The translations under genes were made by a program, and so were the position numbers. A stretch of DNA of 64,000 nucleotides from assembly GCA_003508835.1 (NCBI GenBank), contig PUFA01000006.1, positions 8,990,001 through 9,054,000 of the forward strand, in the 5' to 3' direction. Positions 44,386 to 55,212 of this stretch are shown in pieces. Position 1 is the first letter of the stretch. Each line of letters starts with the position of its first letter. Under the pieces are notes generated by a model. That model saw only the letters and a program-made list of their open reading frames with translations, was not told the origin of the DNA and did not search any database. Origin of the DNA: Eonycteris spelaea (taxonomy: Eukaryota > Chordata > Mammalia > Chiroptera > Pteropodidae).

Positions 44386-44451
44386 TCTGGGGGAAAGTGT
44401 CTTTCCCCCAGAAAGACACTGCAGATACTGACCTGTCTTCAGTATCTGCAG
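44386..44451. other. Cluster of three perfect hairpins
   Basis: Hairpin A: arms 44386-44397 and 44401-44412 (tctgggggaaag and its reverse complement) around a 3-base loop. Hairpin B, overlapping it: gtgtcttt 44397-44404 and aaagacac 44412-44419 around a 7-base loop. Hairpin C: ctgcagatactga 44419-44431 and tcagtatctgcag 44439-44451 around a 7-base loop. All arms pair without mismatch. A and B are mutually exclusive and B touches C. This is not a MITE terminus or known RNA gene, and replication template switching is the simplest origin. Confidence 0.9.
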
Positions 44452-44637
44452 CTCTGGTCCTGAGGCTTTTCCCAGAGCTACAAAAGGCCACTCTGCATGT
44501 GCGTGGGGAGCAACTAACCCAGGGATCAGCCCTCAACCAATGATTACTGAGGGTTTGTACATAAAACCCCACAGCTCCTTTGGAGTACGTGGTGTGCGTG
44601 CACATGCGTGTATAATTTTGAAGCATGCATTTTATTG
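44452..44637. other. Unique DNA between hairpins and MITE
   Basis: No feature beyond a short alternating purine/pyrimidine stretch near 44590-44612. Confidence 0.4.
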
Positions 44638-44860
44638 CAAGGGTTCCCAACTTTTTGGCACTGGGAACCAGTGCTCCTATGAAAATCTAATGCCTAATGA
44701 TCTGAGGTAGAGCTGAGGTAGTGATGCTAGTGCTGGGGAGCGGCTGCAGATACAGATGAAGCTTTGCTCTCTCCCCAGCCGCGCACCTCCTGCTGTGCAG
44801 CCTGGTTCCTCACAAGCCATGAACCGGTACCAGTCCATGGCCTGGGGGTTAGGGACCCCT
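44638..44860. mobile_element. MER1-like hAT-Charlie MITE, copy 2
   Basis: Ends are 'gggttcccaactttttggca' and 'gggggttagggacccct'. The interior matches copy 1 at 13417 throughout ('gctcctatgaaaatctaatg', 'gatgctagtgctggggagc', 'tgctgtgcagcctggttcc'). Flanks read 'attttatt' before and 'attttacc' after, a recognisable 8-bp target duplication. Confidence 0.8.
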
Positions 44861-45164
44861 ATTTTACCACATTTCCCAGAGTTTCTTCATGGGTTTATGC
44901 TGCAGTCCCTCCCTGGAGTAGTTAGCCTATTAATGCGTACATTTTGATCACTTCCTATACCCCTATAGTGTTCCTGGTGTCCCTCCAAATAAATTATTAG
45001 CACTTGAGACCTGCTTCAGGGTCTAATTCTACAGGAACCTGAACCATACCCGCCTCCATATTATAAAAGACTGCTTTAAGCTTTGGGGAGAGTCAGCTAA
45101 TTGCTCTAAGAGCTTGGCCAGAGTGCTTTCTGCCACTAATCTGCTGCTATGGGGCACACTTAAG
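44861..45164. other. Unassigned, LTR-like scrap possible
   Basis: 'caaataaattattagcactt' with 'cagggtctaattctacagga' near 44985-45045 resembles the 3' end of an ERV LTR, too short to call. Confidence 0.3.
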
Positions 45165-45300
45165 GTTCACATCCCGAAACACATCAGTGTGTTTTGCAAC
45201 AATCCTGTGGAGTAGATATGATTCCATTCATAAATTCTCGAGGTAGATAGAGCAGTCAAGTTCAGGAAGTGGAGGAGTGGAAAGGGAGTTTGCAGCTAGT
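45165..45300 (-). mobile_element. MIR-like fragment
   Basis: 'ttgcaacaatcctgtggagt' and 'gatagagcagtcaagttcag' resemble antisense MIR. Weak. Confidence 0.4.
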
Positions 45301-45804
45301 GCATACCTGTTACATTCTAGGTTCTTTATAGACTTAGGAAAACTTTTAATTTTGAGCTAGCAGAAAAGTTGTTAAGATTTTTCTTGTATTTATCACCTTG
45401 CTTTCATCTTGCAAAATCATAATATTAATAGATAATATACAGAAATACAAATATGCGTATATGTTTGGGTTTGTGCACATGCATGTATTTCCTAGCTATG
45501 GTAACAATAGGGTCTAGAAGCAAAGACATCTCAGTAACAGTGAGAACATGCAATGCTCAGATCCTGGTTTCTAAACACCATTATCTATTAAAAGAACCAG
45601 GAGAAGTGGTTGATTCCAGGGGCAGGGAATGGAAAACACAAGATGAGCTTGGAACATCTGGAAGCTTTTTGAAGGAAAGCAGGAGCTAAGCTGATGGGGC
45701 TCCTAATGGCTAAAGCTGTAAAAAATTTGAGCAGCAAAAAACAATACTGGTATTGGATTTTAAGCCAGAGAATAAAATATACAGGTTAATTTTTTAAAAA
45801 AATT
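45301..45804. other. Unique DNA, nothing recognised
   Basis: No gene or repeat is supported. Confidence 0.4.
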
Positions 45805-45920
45805 TCCACAGCAACCCTATGAGGTGGATATAATTACCCTCAGTTTATAAGTTTTTGAGATTAGTGGAGGCATCGAGATTCAAATTCAGGTTCATGTAAT
45901 ATCACAGCTCCACTATATAA
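45805..45920 (-). mobile_element. MIR SINE fragment
   Basis: 'acagcaaccctatgaggtgg', 'ataattaccctcagtttata' and 'ttcaaattcaggttcatgt' are antisense MIR in order. Confidence 0.6.
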
Positions 45921-46880
45921 TACATGTATCCCAGTTTAGCAAGACAAACAGAATCAGTGCATTAAAGCTCTTGCTTCTGCTTTACTTGAGCAACACACAA
46001 GCCCTCACCTTCCCATCTTTCCCACAAAACTGTAAGTCCTCCGGGCCTCACACTGACTTTCTCATTGAGTCATGGTTTAGTTCACTCAGCTGGCTTAAAT
46101 CAGAGGTCACTTAGCAAGAGCATTACAATAATCTCCCTTTTCAAAGGCCACTGATGCTCCAGGTGTTTTTAGAACATCTCTTCCATTCTGGTTCACAGCT
46201 CAGATAACGTCTCAGTCCTATCTGGGGGATTCTGGGGCATGGGAGGGAGTTAGAATCAGAAGTAAAGAGGGCAGGGGAGGGTGGGAATTTGACATCCCAT
46301 TCTTAATCGCCCCTCTGTGCTTCGATGCTTTCTTGGATAGCGTGGGTTCCGGATTCCTCATTTGTTCACATTTCCTGGGGGGAGGTGGAGAGAGCTGAGT
46401 ATTCCACACTGTTATAAAAACAATGAAGGTGATGAATGGCCCTGAACATCAAGAAAGGGAAGAAACGGCATTTCCTTGCCTCTTTCTCTTGGCTGTAGAT
46501 AAATTGCATCTGTCGTAGCTGGGGCTGTGGAGCTTTAGCTGTGATGTGGTTGGGGTGGCTATCTGCCAGACTCTCCCTCCCCCGACAGCAAGGAAACTGA
46601 CCTCGCTGGCTAATTTTAAAAAGAAAAAAGGAAACAAGGGTCCAGTCTGCTTAACAGCTAAAAGCTCTGATTCTCCAGGGCCTCGAGACCTTCGTTCTAC
46701 ATTGAGGCAGCTTCCTTCCCTCTTGAGAGCAGAGTGCCCTGTGTGCCTGTGGAATACCTGTCCCTCCCTGTACCCATGACTGACTGCTTAGATCGGTCTA
46801 ATGCAGACAGATCCAGAGGCAGAGAGATGGATGAAATTACCTCTATCAGGCTCATTCCTGCCACAGGTTTGGATTGCGTA
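45921..46880. other. Unique DNA, nothing recognised
   Basis: No gene or repeat is supported in about 950 bp. Short frames overlap on both strands. Confidence 0.45.
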
Positions 46881-47529
46881 ATTTTTTTCACAGCTTTATT
46901 GAGGTATAAGGGATATAAAGAAAAAACTGCATGTATTTAATGTGTATAATTGAGTAAGTTTGGACATAGGCATCCATCTGTGACACCAGAACCATGATCG
47001 GGGTAATAAATACATTCGCCACCTCCAAAAGTCTCCTTGTATCCCTTTTTTGCATTTTTTTTCTGTGAGGTAAGAACATTTCACATGAGATCTACCCTCT
47101 TAATTTTTTCAGTGCACAACACCAACAGGGTAACTATAGGTACTATGTTGTACAGCAGGTATCAGAACTTCTTTATCTTGTGTGCCTGAAACTTGATATT
47201 TATTTAACAGCAACTTCCTGTTCCTCCCGCCTTCCATTTGTGGCAACCACCAATCTATTTTACGCTTTTATAAGTTTGACTATTTTGGATTCCTCATACA
47301 TGTGAGTCATGCAGTGTTTGTCCTTCTGGATTTATTCCACTCAGCATAGTGATTTCCAGGTCCATCCATGTCGTCACAAAATACAGGATTTCCTTTTTCT
47401 TTCAGGTTAAGTAATATTCCATTGCATGTCTATACCACATTTTCTTGACCCATGTGTCTGTTGACGGACATCTGGGTTCTTTCCAATCTTGGGCTCTTGT
47501 GTATAATACTGCAGTGAAAACAGGAGTGC
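46881..47529 (-). mobile_element. L1, 3' segment of a twin-primed insertion
   Basis: Antisense L1 3' region from a T run at 46881: 'cacagctttattgaggtata', 'aacaccaacagggtaactat', 'ctgttcctcccgccttccat', 'ccaggtccatccatgtcgtc', 'aatattccattgcatgtcta', '..aatactgcagtgaa'. In L1 order it begins where the neighbouring plus-strand segment ends. Confidence 0.85.
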
Positions 47530-47864
47530 AAAGAAGGCACACAAATGACCAACAGGCACATGAAAAGGTGCCGAACATCACTAGTCATAGAGAAATATAA
47601 ATCGAAACCACAGTAAGTTATCACCCCATACTTGCAGGATGGCTATTATTTTAAAAAATATAATCAGTGTTGGCAAGGTGGTGGAGAAATTGGAACCCTC
47701 GTACACTGTTGGTGGGAATGCAAAATGGTGCAGCCCTATGGAAAGAAAGGATGGAGGTTCCTCAAGAAATAAGAAAATAGAATTACCATATGATCCAGCA
47801 ACCCATTTCTGGGATATATATGTCCATGAGAATTGGAATCAGGATCTCAAAGAGTATATCTGCA
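47530..47864 (+). mobile_element. L1, inverted 5' segment of the same insertion
   Basis: 'aaatgaccaacaggcacatg', 'aaatcgaaaccacagtaagt', 'gtacactgttggtgggaatg', 'ccatatgatccagcaaccc' and 'ggatctcaaagagtatatct' lie in L1 ORF2 sense order but on the opposite strand to the 3' segment. The 'tgca' at its end (47861-47864) is shared with the start of the 3' segment, the microhomology expected of twin priming. Confidence 0.85.
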
Positions 47865-47944
47865 TGATGGTTTTTCGAAGTCATACCCAAAATCAGTCTG
47901 TTAAGGGAAGTGGTGATGTCAATTGATTCTACTGGTTAGTGTTT

Positions 47945-48530
47945 CAGTTAGGCCAAAGCCTGGGAGTCACTCTCAACAATTCCCTCTTTCCCATTCTCTG
48001 TGTCCAACAGGATTCCATACCTTGATTGCTTTCCCATCACTTTAAGGTCTCCTGCTGGCACCTCTTCTTTCCTCTTCTCAGCCCTAATCTATATAAGCAC
48101 TTCCTGGTATTCCCCTTGCCTGTACTCTCCTCCTCACTCATCCATCCTCTAGACAGTATTCAGAGTAAGCACACTTCTAGGTACACGTCTCTTCCAATTA
48201 AAACCTTTTCACGGCCTCCATCGTCATGAAGATAAAACCTACATTCTACCACATAGTACACACTGTAAAACCTGGCCCCTGCTTATCTCTCCAGCCTTGT
48301 CTCTCCCTGGTTGCTCTGTAGGAAACCCTGAGAATATCGAACCTCCGTGAGAGTCCTTTAAATAAGACTTGCTTTTCCTTGTCTTCAGTAAGGGGCTCGG
48401 ACATGCTTCCACCTTCCTCTCCTCCATGACTCCTGTTTATTGTCAGCACCCTCAGCCAGCAGCACCTCCTCTGGGAAACCCTCTTCAGGGCTAGATTAAG
48501 AGGTCTTTCCCTGCTATCACATGAAGCCTC
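47945..48530 (+). mobile_element. L2 LINE fragment
   Basis: 'aggccaaagcctgggagtca', 'ctctcaacaattccctcttt', 'aaaaccttttcacggcctcc', 'gtaaaacctggcccctgctt', 'atctctccagccttgtctct', 'ctgggaaaccctcttcagg' follow the L2 coding-to-3' order. Confidence 0.7.
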
Positions 48531-48569
48531 CTCCCATTATCCATCTTACAATCTCACCAGACTCCTTAA

Positions 48570-48770
48570 TAATCAGGCTCATGCTACCTGCCAGACACTG
48601 TTCTGGCACATGAGCTGACGAATCGAATCCTCACGCCCATCCTCTGTTTAGCATCTTTATTTTACAGATAATGAGGCCAAGAGCAGTCAAATAAGTTTTT
48701 CAAGGTTACAGAGCTTGCGAGCGGCAAAACCAGGCTTGAACCCGCCTATGCTCTTGACCACAGACTGTAT
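48570..48770 (-). mobile_element. MIR SINE
   Basis: 'ctacctgccagacactgttc', 'tcgaatcctcacgcccatcc', 'tttattttacagataatgag', 'aggttacagagcttgcgag' and 'ggcttgaacccgcctatgct' are antisense MIR in order. Confidence 0.7.
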
Positions 48771-48887
48771 CGTGTGTGTTAAGTGAAGGGTGGAGTCTCG
48801 TTTTCTCACAGTTTTGCAGTTTTCCTTTGAGTGACTGGGCTGAGCTCCTGTAGCCAGAATCAGAATTTTGAGAGTTGCACCTAAATT

Positions 48888-48975
48888 GGGAGGACCGAGG
48901 AGGAGAGAGGCCAATTATACCCTGAGGGCAGAGGAGGACTAAGGAGGAGAGAGGCCCATTATACCCTGAGGGCAG
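48888..48975. repeat. 44-bp tandem duplication (2 copies)
   Basis: 'aggaggagagaggcc' recurs at 48898 and 48942, and 'attataccctgagggca' recurs exactly 44 bp later too. The copies differ at only about three positions, so the duplication is recent. Confidence 0.92.
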
Positions 48976-49697
48976 GCTGCGCCCGTGCACAGCACATGCA
49001 CACGCACATGCACACACAGAGTTCCATTGAGACAGAGCCACTCCCGTTCATTTACATATTATCTATGGCTGCTCTGGTCCTACAATGGCAGAATTGACTA
49101 TAGTTGTGACAGATCGGATGGCCCATAGAGCCTAAAATACTTACTGTTTGGTTCTTTAAGGAAAGGCTGGCACACCCCCATCGGACAAGCCTGGACAGCT
49201 AGTATGTGGCAGGACCGGGTGGGAACAAAATCCTCACAGACTCCAGAGCCTGTGCACCAATTTCCAAGGCACCTCTCCTGTAGCCAGGTGCTGGGATAGG
49301 TGACAGACAGTCGCAAACATGAAAGGAGGCAGTAAGGAACCCAGGAGGAGCTCGGTCAGTGGCATCGCCTCTTCCCTACGCACCTTTCCCTACCCTCTCC
49401 TCTCCACTCAGTGTCCGGTGTCTCAGCCAAGGCTGTAGGTCTATAGAGCACACAGACACAGACCTCAGCATCTGAGTCTCTACCCCCTCGTTAAGTTCCT
49501 CCTGGAACAACTGGTCAGCCTCCTCTTGTCCGGTGCCAGCTCCTGCTCTCTAGGCCGGTGCCAAGAATTAGAGGTCATATTTCTCTCAGCTGGCTTCCTC
49601 TCCAAAGGCCCCATCACTTCAGACTGGTTTCGGTGCCACAGATGGAATCAGTTATAAAAGTGCATCAATAAATGAAATTGGGGAAAGATAAAACCCC
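48976..49697. other. Unique DNA, nothing recognised
   Basis: Starts with a short CA/TG-rich patch (48985-49020). No gene or repeat family is supported. Confidence 0.4.
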
Positions 49698-49740
49698 CAG
49701 AGAGACAGAGAGACAGAGAGAGGAGAGAGTGAGTGAGTGT
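49698..49740. repeat. (GA)n-type simple repeat
   Basis: Imperfect GAGA/CAGAGA repeats running into GTGA units. Confidence 0.85.
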
Positions 49741-50929
49741 GTAGGAGGAGGGCTTTGCAGAGAGGGCGATAGGGCAAAGGTCCCAGGAAGGGAGGGTAGC
49801 ATGGGGCTGTCAGCAGCAAGAAAGGTGATTTAAAATCAATTTCCTGGCCAAGAAGAATCACTCTTGCCAGAGTGAAATATAATGTGAAAGAAAGAAAGAA
49901 AGAAAGAAAGGCAAGCTCCAGCCCTGCCATGATGTGCCTCGGGCCCTCCTGCTTATGAAGCAAATAAATAACCTTCTCCGCAAGGCAGCCGGGCTGGCTC
50001 GGTTATCATAGCAGGGACTGATGCTGGGAGCAACCAGCTCTGGTCACCAGACCGAGGACGGCAGATTCAAGAGGGACAGTAGGTCCCTGAAGGGCCCTAT
50101 TGACTCAAATTACCAAATTTCAGGCCAGCCAGGGGGACAGTTGAGTGTCACACACTCAAATGCTGCCAGGACATGACTGCTGTTCCTCTGGATGTGAACT
50201 GAACTCTCCCATGTCGGCTTCCTCCACCAGGCTGGGGGGCCGTGGCCATTAGCTACTTCTGGACTCACGGACTCCTTCTGTGGTAATAGTCTCAGTCTGG
50301 GCAGCACCTTTTAATGGGAACTTTGCAAAATTAGTACCTATTCAAGGGCCATAGCCAGGGTAGCAAGGAGACTCAATCCTGGGAAATATGGGGGAAAAAA
50401 TGTAGGTGCTGGAAGTATTTAACCTGGATAGAAAAAGCACTTCAGGACTTGAGAGCTGCTTCTAGAGAGTGGTCTGTTTCATCATTCCTGTGGTGGGGTG
50501 GTGCCAGAAACGACAGGTCGGCCACTTTCATCTCTGTGCCCCAGGCTGCCTCAGGCTCCAGCATTGGGATTGGCCTTGCATAGGCGGGCGGGCTGTTCTC
50601 TGTGAGAGAGAACTCCCCATCCTGGAAAAGTGCAGGTGGAGATGCGGCAGCCATCATTCAGGCCACACTGAAGGGGAGTTAGGTTGGATGGGAGGTTTGA
50701 CTCCCTGATACTTACAGGTCCTTCCAGTTTCCAGATCACAGTGACTCCCTGGTTCAGGGATAAGGTTTCGAAAGAGGCCTGGGTCCTCTCGTGCTGAAGG
50801 ATGGTGTCATTGAGACACTCCTCCTCCTCTAGGTCACATGGATTCGTTCTGTGGCTCTGGAGAGATGCCAGCGCTCAAACCCCAGTGGGCCTTTCTTCTC
50901 TGTTCAGTCAGTTGTTCTGATAGTTTTAA
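49741..50929. other. Unique DNA, some blocks look conserved
   Basis: No repeat or gene. The stretch 49915-50110 is free of repeats and keeps several CpGs ('ccttctccgcaaggcagccg', 'agaccgaggacggcag'), so it may hold constrained noncoding sequence. There is no direct evidence for that. Confidence 0.35.
49886..49910. repeat. (GAAA)n microsatellite
   Basis: Six uninterrupted GAAA units. Confidence 0.95.
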
Positions 50930-51210
50930 TTCAGGATCTACCACAGGCCAAGCAGTGCTGTAGGTGCTACAGACGAAATGTATATGACAATAATAACAAT
51001 AAACTTATATAAATGTCTGTTATGTGCTGGGAACATCAAGGTAAGCCAGTTACAGGAGGCCTCTGCCCTTAGAGAGGAGGCAGACATTAGCAAACAATGA
51101 TACTTTCATAGTGATAAATGCTACTATGAGAATAAAACTGGGTAATGGGAGGAGCTGGGGGTGCAGAGGGAGGCTCATTAGGAAGGACGTTCAGGGGAGG
51201 CACCCCCTTC
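50930..51210 (-). mobile_element. L2 LINE fragment
   Basis: 'gtgctgtaggtgctacaga', 'ctctgcccttagagaggagg' and 'agtgataaatgctactatga' resemble antisense L2 near its 3' end. Diverged. Confidence 0.55.
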
Positions 51211-52094
51211 TTCGAGGAGGTCTCTGCCTCCTCGGCCCCCACTCTCAGCCTGACAGCTGCTCTTCCTGTCTCAGGCAGCTTGTTTTAGGAAGGGACCAGA
51301 CTCCCACTGAGGCCAATAAAGAGGAAATTAGTTGAAAAAGTCTATACACACAGAAAACACTCAAAGACATAATATCCAGAGAGATGATGGTTTTTATTTG
51401 ACCTTTTTTCTCTATTTTTTTTTTTTTTTTGGACCAGAAGAAGGTTTACTTAAGTCTGTGTATATTGGTTGGGGGAGGGAGGCTGTGCAAACCACTGCAA
51501 GCTCATCCTAATTCCTCCTAATTTGTCATCCTTCCCATTCCCCTACCTGGGGCCCTTCTGAGTCCTGAGGGATGCTTTCTGGGGGAGATTTATGCACAGT
51601 GCAATGGCTACAGAGGGGAGGTGGGAGATGGCCCCCAGAGAATTCCCCGCCTGACTTTCCACATTGAAAATTTGAATTTACGGGCTCAAGTCTCTTTGGC
51701 TGCGGTTTTCTCGTTGTGGAGCTGACATTTTTATTTGCGGGAATAAAAGCCAGTGGTAGTTGATGTGGCCCTCCGGAGCTGGAGGCGATAACCATTGTGG
51801 GCATTGCAACCTGGAAAATAGTCATAATAATAAGCAGCAAAGGAGAGCGAGTTCTTCGATGGCGTTTGATGAATGGCTATAGACTCCACAACGTCTCCCG
51901 ATCCTCCCCCCCCCATCCCACCACCGTCAGACACGCCCAGTTCCTTGCAGCCTTTGGGAATCCCAATGAGAAAAAACCGCAGCACATGGAGAGACTTCTA
52001 CAAGGGGAGGACGCTTGTCCCAGGGGACCTGCAACTGGAAGGCTAACGTAGGCCCTGAGTGCGATGAGCAGGCGCACCTGGAACAGGAGGGAAG
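51211..52094. other. Unique DNA with poly(T) at 51415-51430
   Basis: No gene or repeat family. A 16-base T run and a C run (51906-51914) are present. The 84-104 codon frames between 51526 and 52149 overlap on both strands and show no motif. Confidence 0.4.
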
Positions 52095-52250
52095 GGAGAT
52101 GAGGCTCTCTGGGCCTCAGCTTCCCATTCATGTAAAGAGACGAGCACACCTACTTCACAGTTTTGTGGGCAGCTTACGGGGGATAGCGTAGGGAAAATAT
52201 CTAGCACGGAGCCTGGCTAGATAGGAGACCCTTGATAAGTAATGGTTCCA
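52095..52250 (+). mobile_element. MIR SINE, 3' part
   Basis: 'ctctgggcctcagcttccc', 'cttcacagttttgtgggcag', 'atatctagcacggagcctgg' and 'acccttgataagtaatgg' follow MIR order. Confidence 0.6.
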
Positions 52251-52694
52251 CATCTTTCCCCTGATCCCAAGGTTGAAGATAGAACCAGCGATGTTTTTTC
52301 AAGAGAGAAAGGTGACACCCAAAAGGGAGCATTAGGGTTAGACCTGGCCCCTTGACTTGCCTATGCAAAGGATTTGAAGGTGCCACGGAAGGCCAGTGGG
52401 ACCCGTCCCCATCCAAACTCCATCTCCTTCACTTCCGACCGCCCTCCTCCCCCAGCCCAGAGCTCTCTGCTTCCTGTTTCTTGGGCTTTACTACTCACAT
52501 CCCTTCCGTCAGCCTCTCCACACCCTGTCTTTCTCCTGTGTTCTACAGGCCCTGCCCTACTGTGTGTGGGATCTGGGCTCATTGCCCTGCTTCCTACCGT
52601 TTGTGTGGCTTTGGGCAAGGTAGCTGGGAGGACTTCATAATAATGACAGCATTACTGATCACTGTTGTGATTGCATAATGCCCTCTCCTCTGCC
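52251..52694. other. Unique DNA, nothing recognised
   Basis: Frames of 75-108 codons overlap in all three plus frames, showing only that the GC-rich sequence lacks stops. Confidence 0.4.
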
Positions 52695-53108
52695 CAAAGA
52701 TGTCCATCTGTGTCTTAATCCTGAGAAACTGTGATTATGTTACCTTATACTGCAAAAGGGACTTTGCAAATGTGATTAAGTTAAGGATCTTGCCAATGGG
52801 AGAATTATCCAGGTGGGCCAAATTTAATCACAAAGGTTCTTATAAGGAGAAGGCAGGAGGTAATGTGACCTTAGAAACAGACGGGAGTGTCGTGGCCACG
52901 AGGCAAGGAAAGCAAGCAGCCTCTGGCTGCTGGGTGAGGAGAGGGATGGATTCTGCCCTGGAGCCTGCAGAACCAGCTCTGCCCGCACCTCGATTTTAGC
53001 CCTGTAACACTCATTCTTACTTCAGACCTCCACAACTGTGAGACGATGAATTTGTTGTTTTAAGCCACCAAGGGCGATCGTTTGTTACAGCAGCAATCAG
53101 AAACTAAT
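52695..53108 (+). mobile_element. MaLR LTR (MLT1-type), solo
   Basis: 'ttatgttaccttatactgca', 'aagggactttgcaaatgtga', 'ttaagttaaggatcttgcca', 'aatcacaaaggttcttataa', 'gcctctggctgctggg', 'gatgaatttgttgttttaag' and 'gttacagcagcaatcagaaa' give nearly the whole LTR in order. No internal sequence is seen. Confidence 0.8.
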
Positions 53109-53114
53109 ATCAGC

Positions 53115-53340
53115 ACTAACTAGGTGCCAGGCTCTGTTCAAGCGCCTTACTCTATAGAAAGGATAAAAGAGTTGTCTGCTATTACTCTTTGCTCGTTTAA
53201 TCCTCACAACAACCCTATCACGTGAGCACTGTTAGTAGGCCCTTTTTAACAAGTGAGGAAACGATGGCACGGAGAGGTCGAGTCACTTGCCCAAGGTCAC
53301 ACCTTGGATTTGATGTTTGGCGCAAAGCTTGGTCTCACAT
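53115..53340 (-). mobile_element. MIR SINE
   Basis: 'aactaggtgccaggctctgt', 'ttaatcctcacaacaaccct', 'acaagtgaggaaacgatggc' and 'cttgcccaaggtcacacc' are antisense MIR. The core is very well preserved. Confidence 0.8.
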
Positions 53341-54009
53341 GGTTGGGTTCACTCTTCATCCTGCTAGGACATTTCACCTGTCTGCCCCTTTTCCATTCTC
53401 AGTAGAACTTCAGTGCTTCTGAATGTGGCTGTTGCCTTTTATCAGCAAAGCTCTGCCAATTACTGGGGCAAAATTGTCCAAGTCAAAGCCTTGACCTCCT
53501 TTGAGCAGCCCTGTGTCCCCTTCTAATCTTCCCCTCTCCACTGGAGGAAACGTAGCTTCGGGGCCTTTCTCACAGGCTGGGCTCAGCTCCCTGAGGTCCT
53601 AGCTGCGCTTGTCTTCCATGTAGTAGAAGGAACTCCAGCTCTGCTATGACGCCAGGCCTCTGAGCAGGTGGATCTGAGAGGCCAGCCTCGGAGGCTGTCT
53701 GGAAGCTATGTCCAACCAGAATATGCTGTTCCTGGCCAGGTGCCAGGGCTGTCTCTGAGGTTCCCATTCATCCCACAGCGAGAACTCATTCTGGCTCTTG
53801 TTACAATGTATACACATGTGTAGGCTACATTTTATTCATGCCAGAATCTGACACATGGGCAGAATTTTTGTAGCAAGCATATGGCTGGAAACCCTCAGAT
53901 AACATGCTCAGTGGGTTACCCATTTTGAACCAAGATTTCGAGTGAAAACATAAGTCAGCAAGGAAATGAAGGCTGGAAATGCACAGAATGGCCTTTAGCA
54001 TTCAGTGTG
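53341..54009. other. Unique DNA, nothing recognised
   Basis: No gene or repeat is supported. Confidence 0.4.
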
Positions 54010-54380
54010 TAACTTCCAGTGTCCTCTGTGTGTATGAGTGTGTGTATGTTGGACAATATCTCAGTGCGCAGCCACAGGTGAGTTGCCTGACTACTTGTGT
54101 CTTGTGAGGTGTGTAAGTCTGAGGGTTACTGTAAACCTGTGGGTAGGTGCCTAGTTTCAGAGTATCAGTGCAGGCATGGGTGTGTCAGAGTGTGTATACG
54201 ACTGTGTGCTGAGAGTGTTTTCATGAATGCAGGTGAGCGTGTACCATAAGTGAATAGTGAGGTAGAGTAAGGATATGTGCATCTGGGAGTGAGAGCACCT
54301 GTGTAAAAAATGAGAGGGTTTACGTGCCTGTGTGTGCCTGAGTGGGAGCTTCGTGTGTGTGCACTGGTGTGAGTGAACTT
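54010..54380. repeat. Degenerate TG/GAGTG-rich tract
   Basis: Repeated words such as gtgtgt, gagtgtgt and tgagtgg make this a worn low-complexity block. It keeps a 144-codon minus-strand frame (54165-54599) open, rich in His, Thr and Ser. That frame is a composition effect. Confidence 0.65.
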
Positions 54381-55039
54381 GTGAATGTTCTGCAGCTCAG
54401 GACTTCTGCATCTCAGTGAATGCTCTTGGATAAATAGGCTCAAGGTTGCCTCTCCAGCACGGGTTTGCAGATCCTGGTTTTTTACGACCAAGCCCTCCAG
54501 GCACAATTTTGATAATGCCCAAACAAGGCCTCTCAGGTGGGCCACAAGCTTCTTGAATCCTAGCCCCACAGCTGAGCAGCTGAATTTTAGATCCTTCACG
54601 TGGCCGGGATGCTCTCAGTAGCCCTCTCCCAGGGCCCTGTGGCCTGGGAAGCTGATGTGCACCCAGATCCACAAAGGCTGTGCATTTCAGCTGGTGCCTC
54701 CCAGCAACCAAGGAAACATGGTCTCTGGATTTGATCCCTGGAGGCTGGGCCTGGGGTTCTGTGTCTCCATCACTGCTCTCGTACTCTGCAACTTTTAGCA
54801 ACATACTAAACCATTTCAGTATGTTGCAAACGGGATGTGCAGAGCAAACAGGGCATATGTTTTCCAAAACAGGGGTATTTATTTCTTTCTATACAGCTGA
54901 TGCAGAGTTGGGTATTGAAGCTGAGGGGGAGTTTGAGAGGTCCCAGGCAGGGAGTATGGCATGGAAGAAAGTGATGGAAAGGGATAAGTGGTGTATGCCC
55001 ACTGGAGCAGCTAGGCGCTGATGGTACCTCAGTCTGTGG
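54381..55039. other. Unique DNA, nothing recognised
   Basis: Frames of 113 (plus, 54680-55021) and 156 codons (minus, 54397-54867) overlap each other and have no domain. Confidence 0.4.
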
Positions 55040-55212
55040 TTGTAGTTTCTAAAGTGCTGTCACATACACCATCAAACTTTATTCTCGCAACCCTCCTGGG
55101 AAGTAGTATTGTTCATGTTTTATAGGCGACAAATTCAATTCTTGAAGAGGTTAAGGGACGTGTCTAAGATCACGCAACTGTAAACTGCTATGGCTGGATC
55201 TGAATTTAGGGA
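55040..55212 (-). mobile_element. MIR SINE
   Basis: 'ttctcgcaaccctcctggga', 'gttcatgttttataggcgac', 'aagaggttaagggacgtgtc' and 'taagatcacgcaactgtaa' are antisense MIR in order. Confidence 0.7.

Noticed and set aside
44386..44451. MicroRNA precursor
   Set aside because: Arms are only 8-13 bp, too short for a Drosha-type hairpin of about 30 paired bases; no longer fold is evident.
54165..54599. 144-codon minus-strand frame rich in His, Thr and Ser
   Set aside because: Produced by a TG-rich low-complexity tract; the apparent His-Thr repeats are not zinc-finger spaced and lack Cys pairs.
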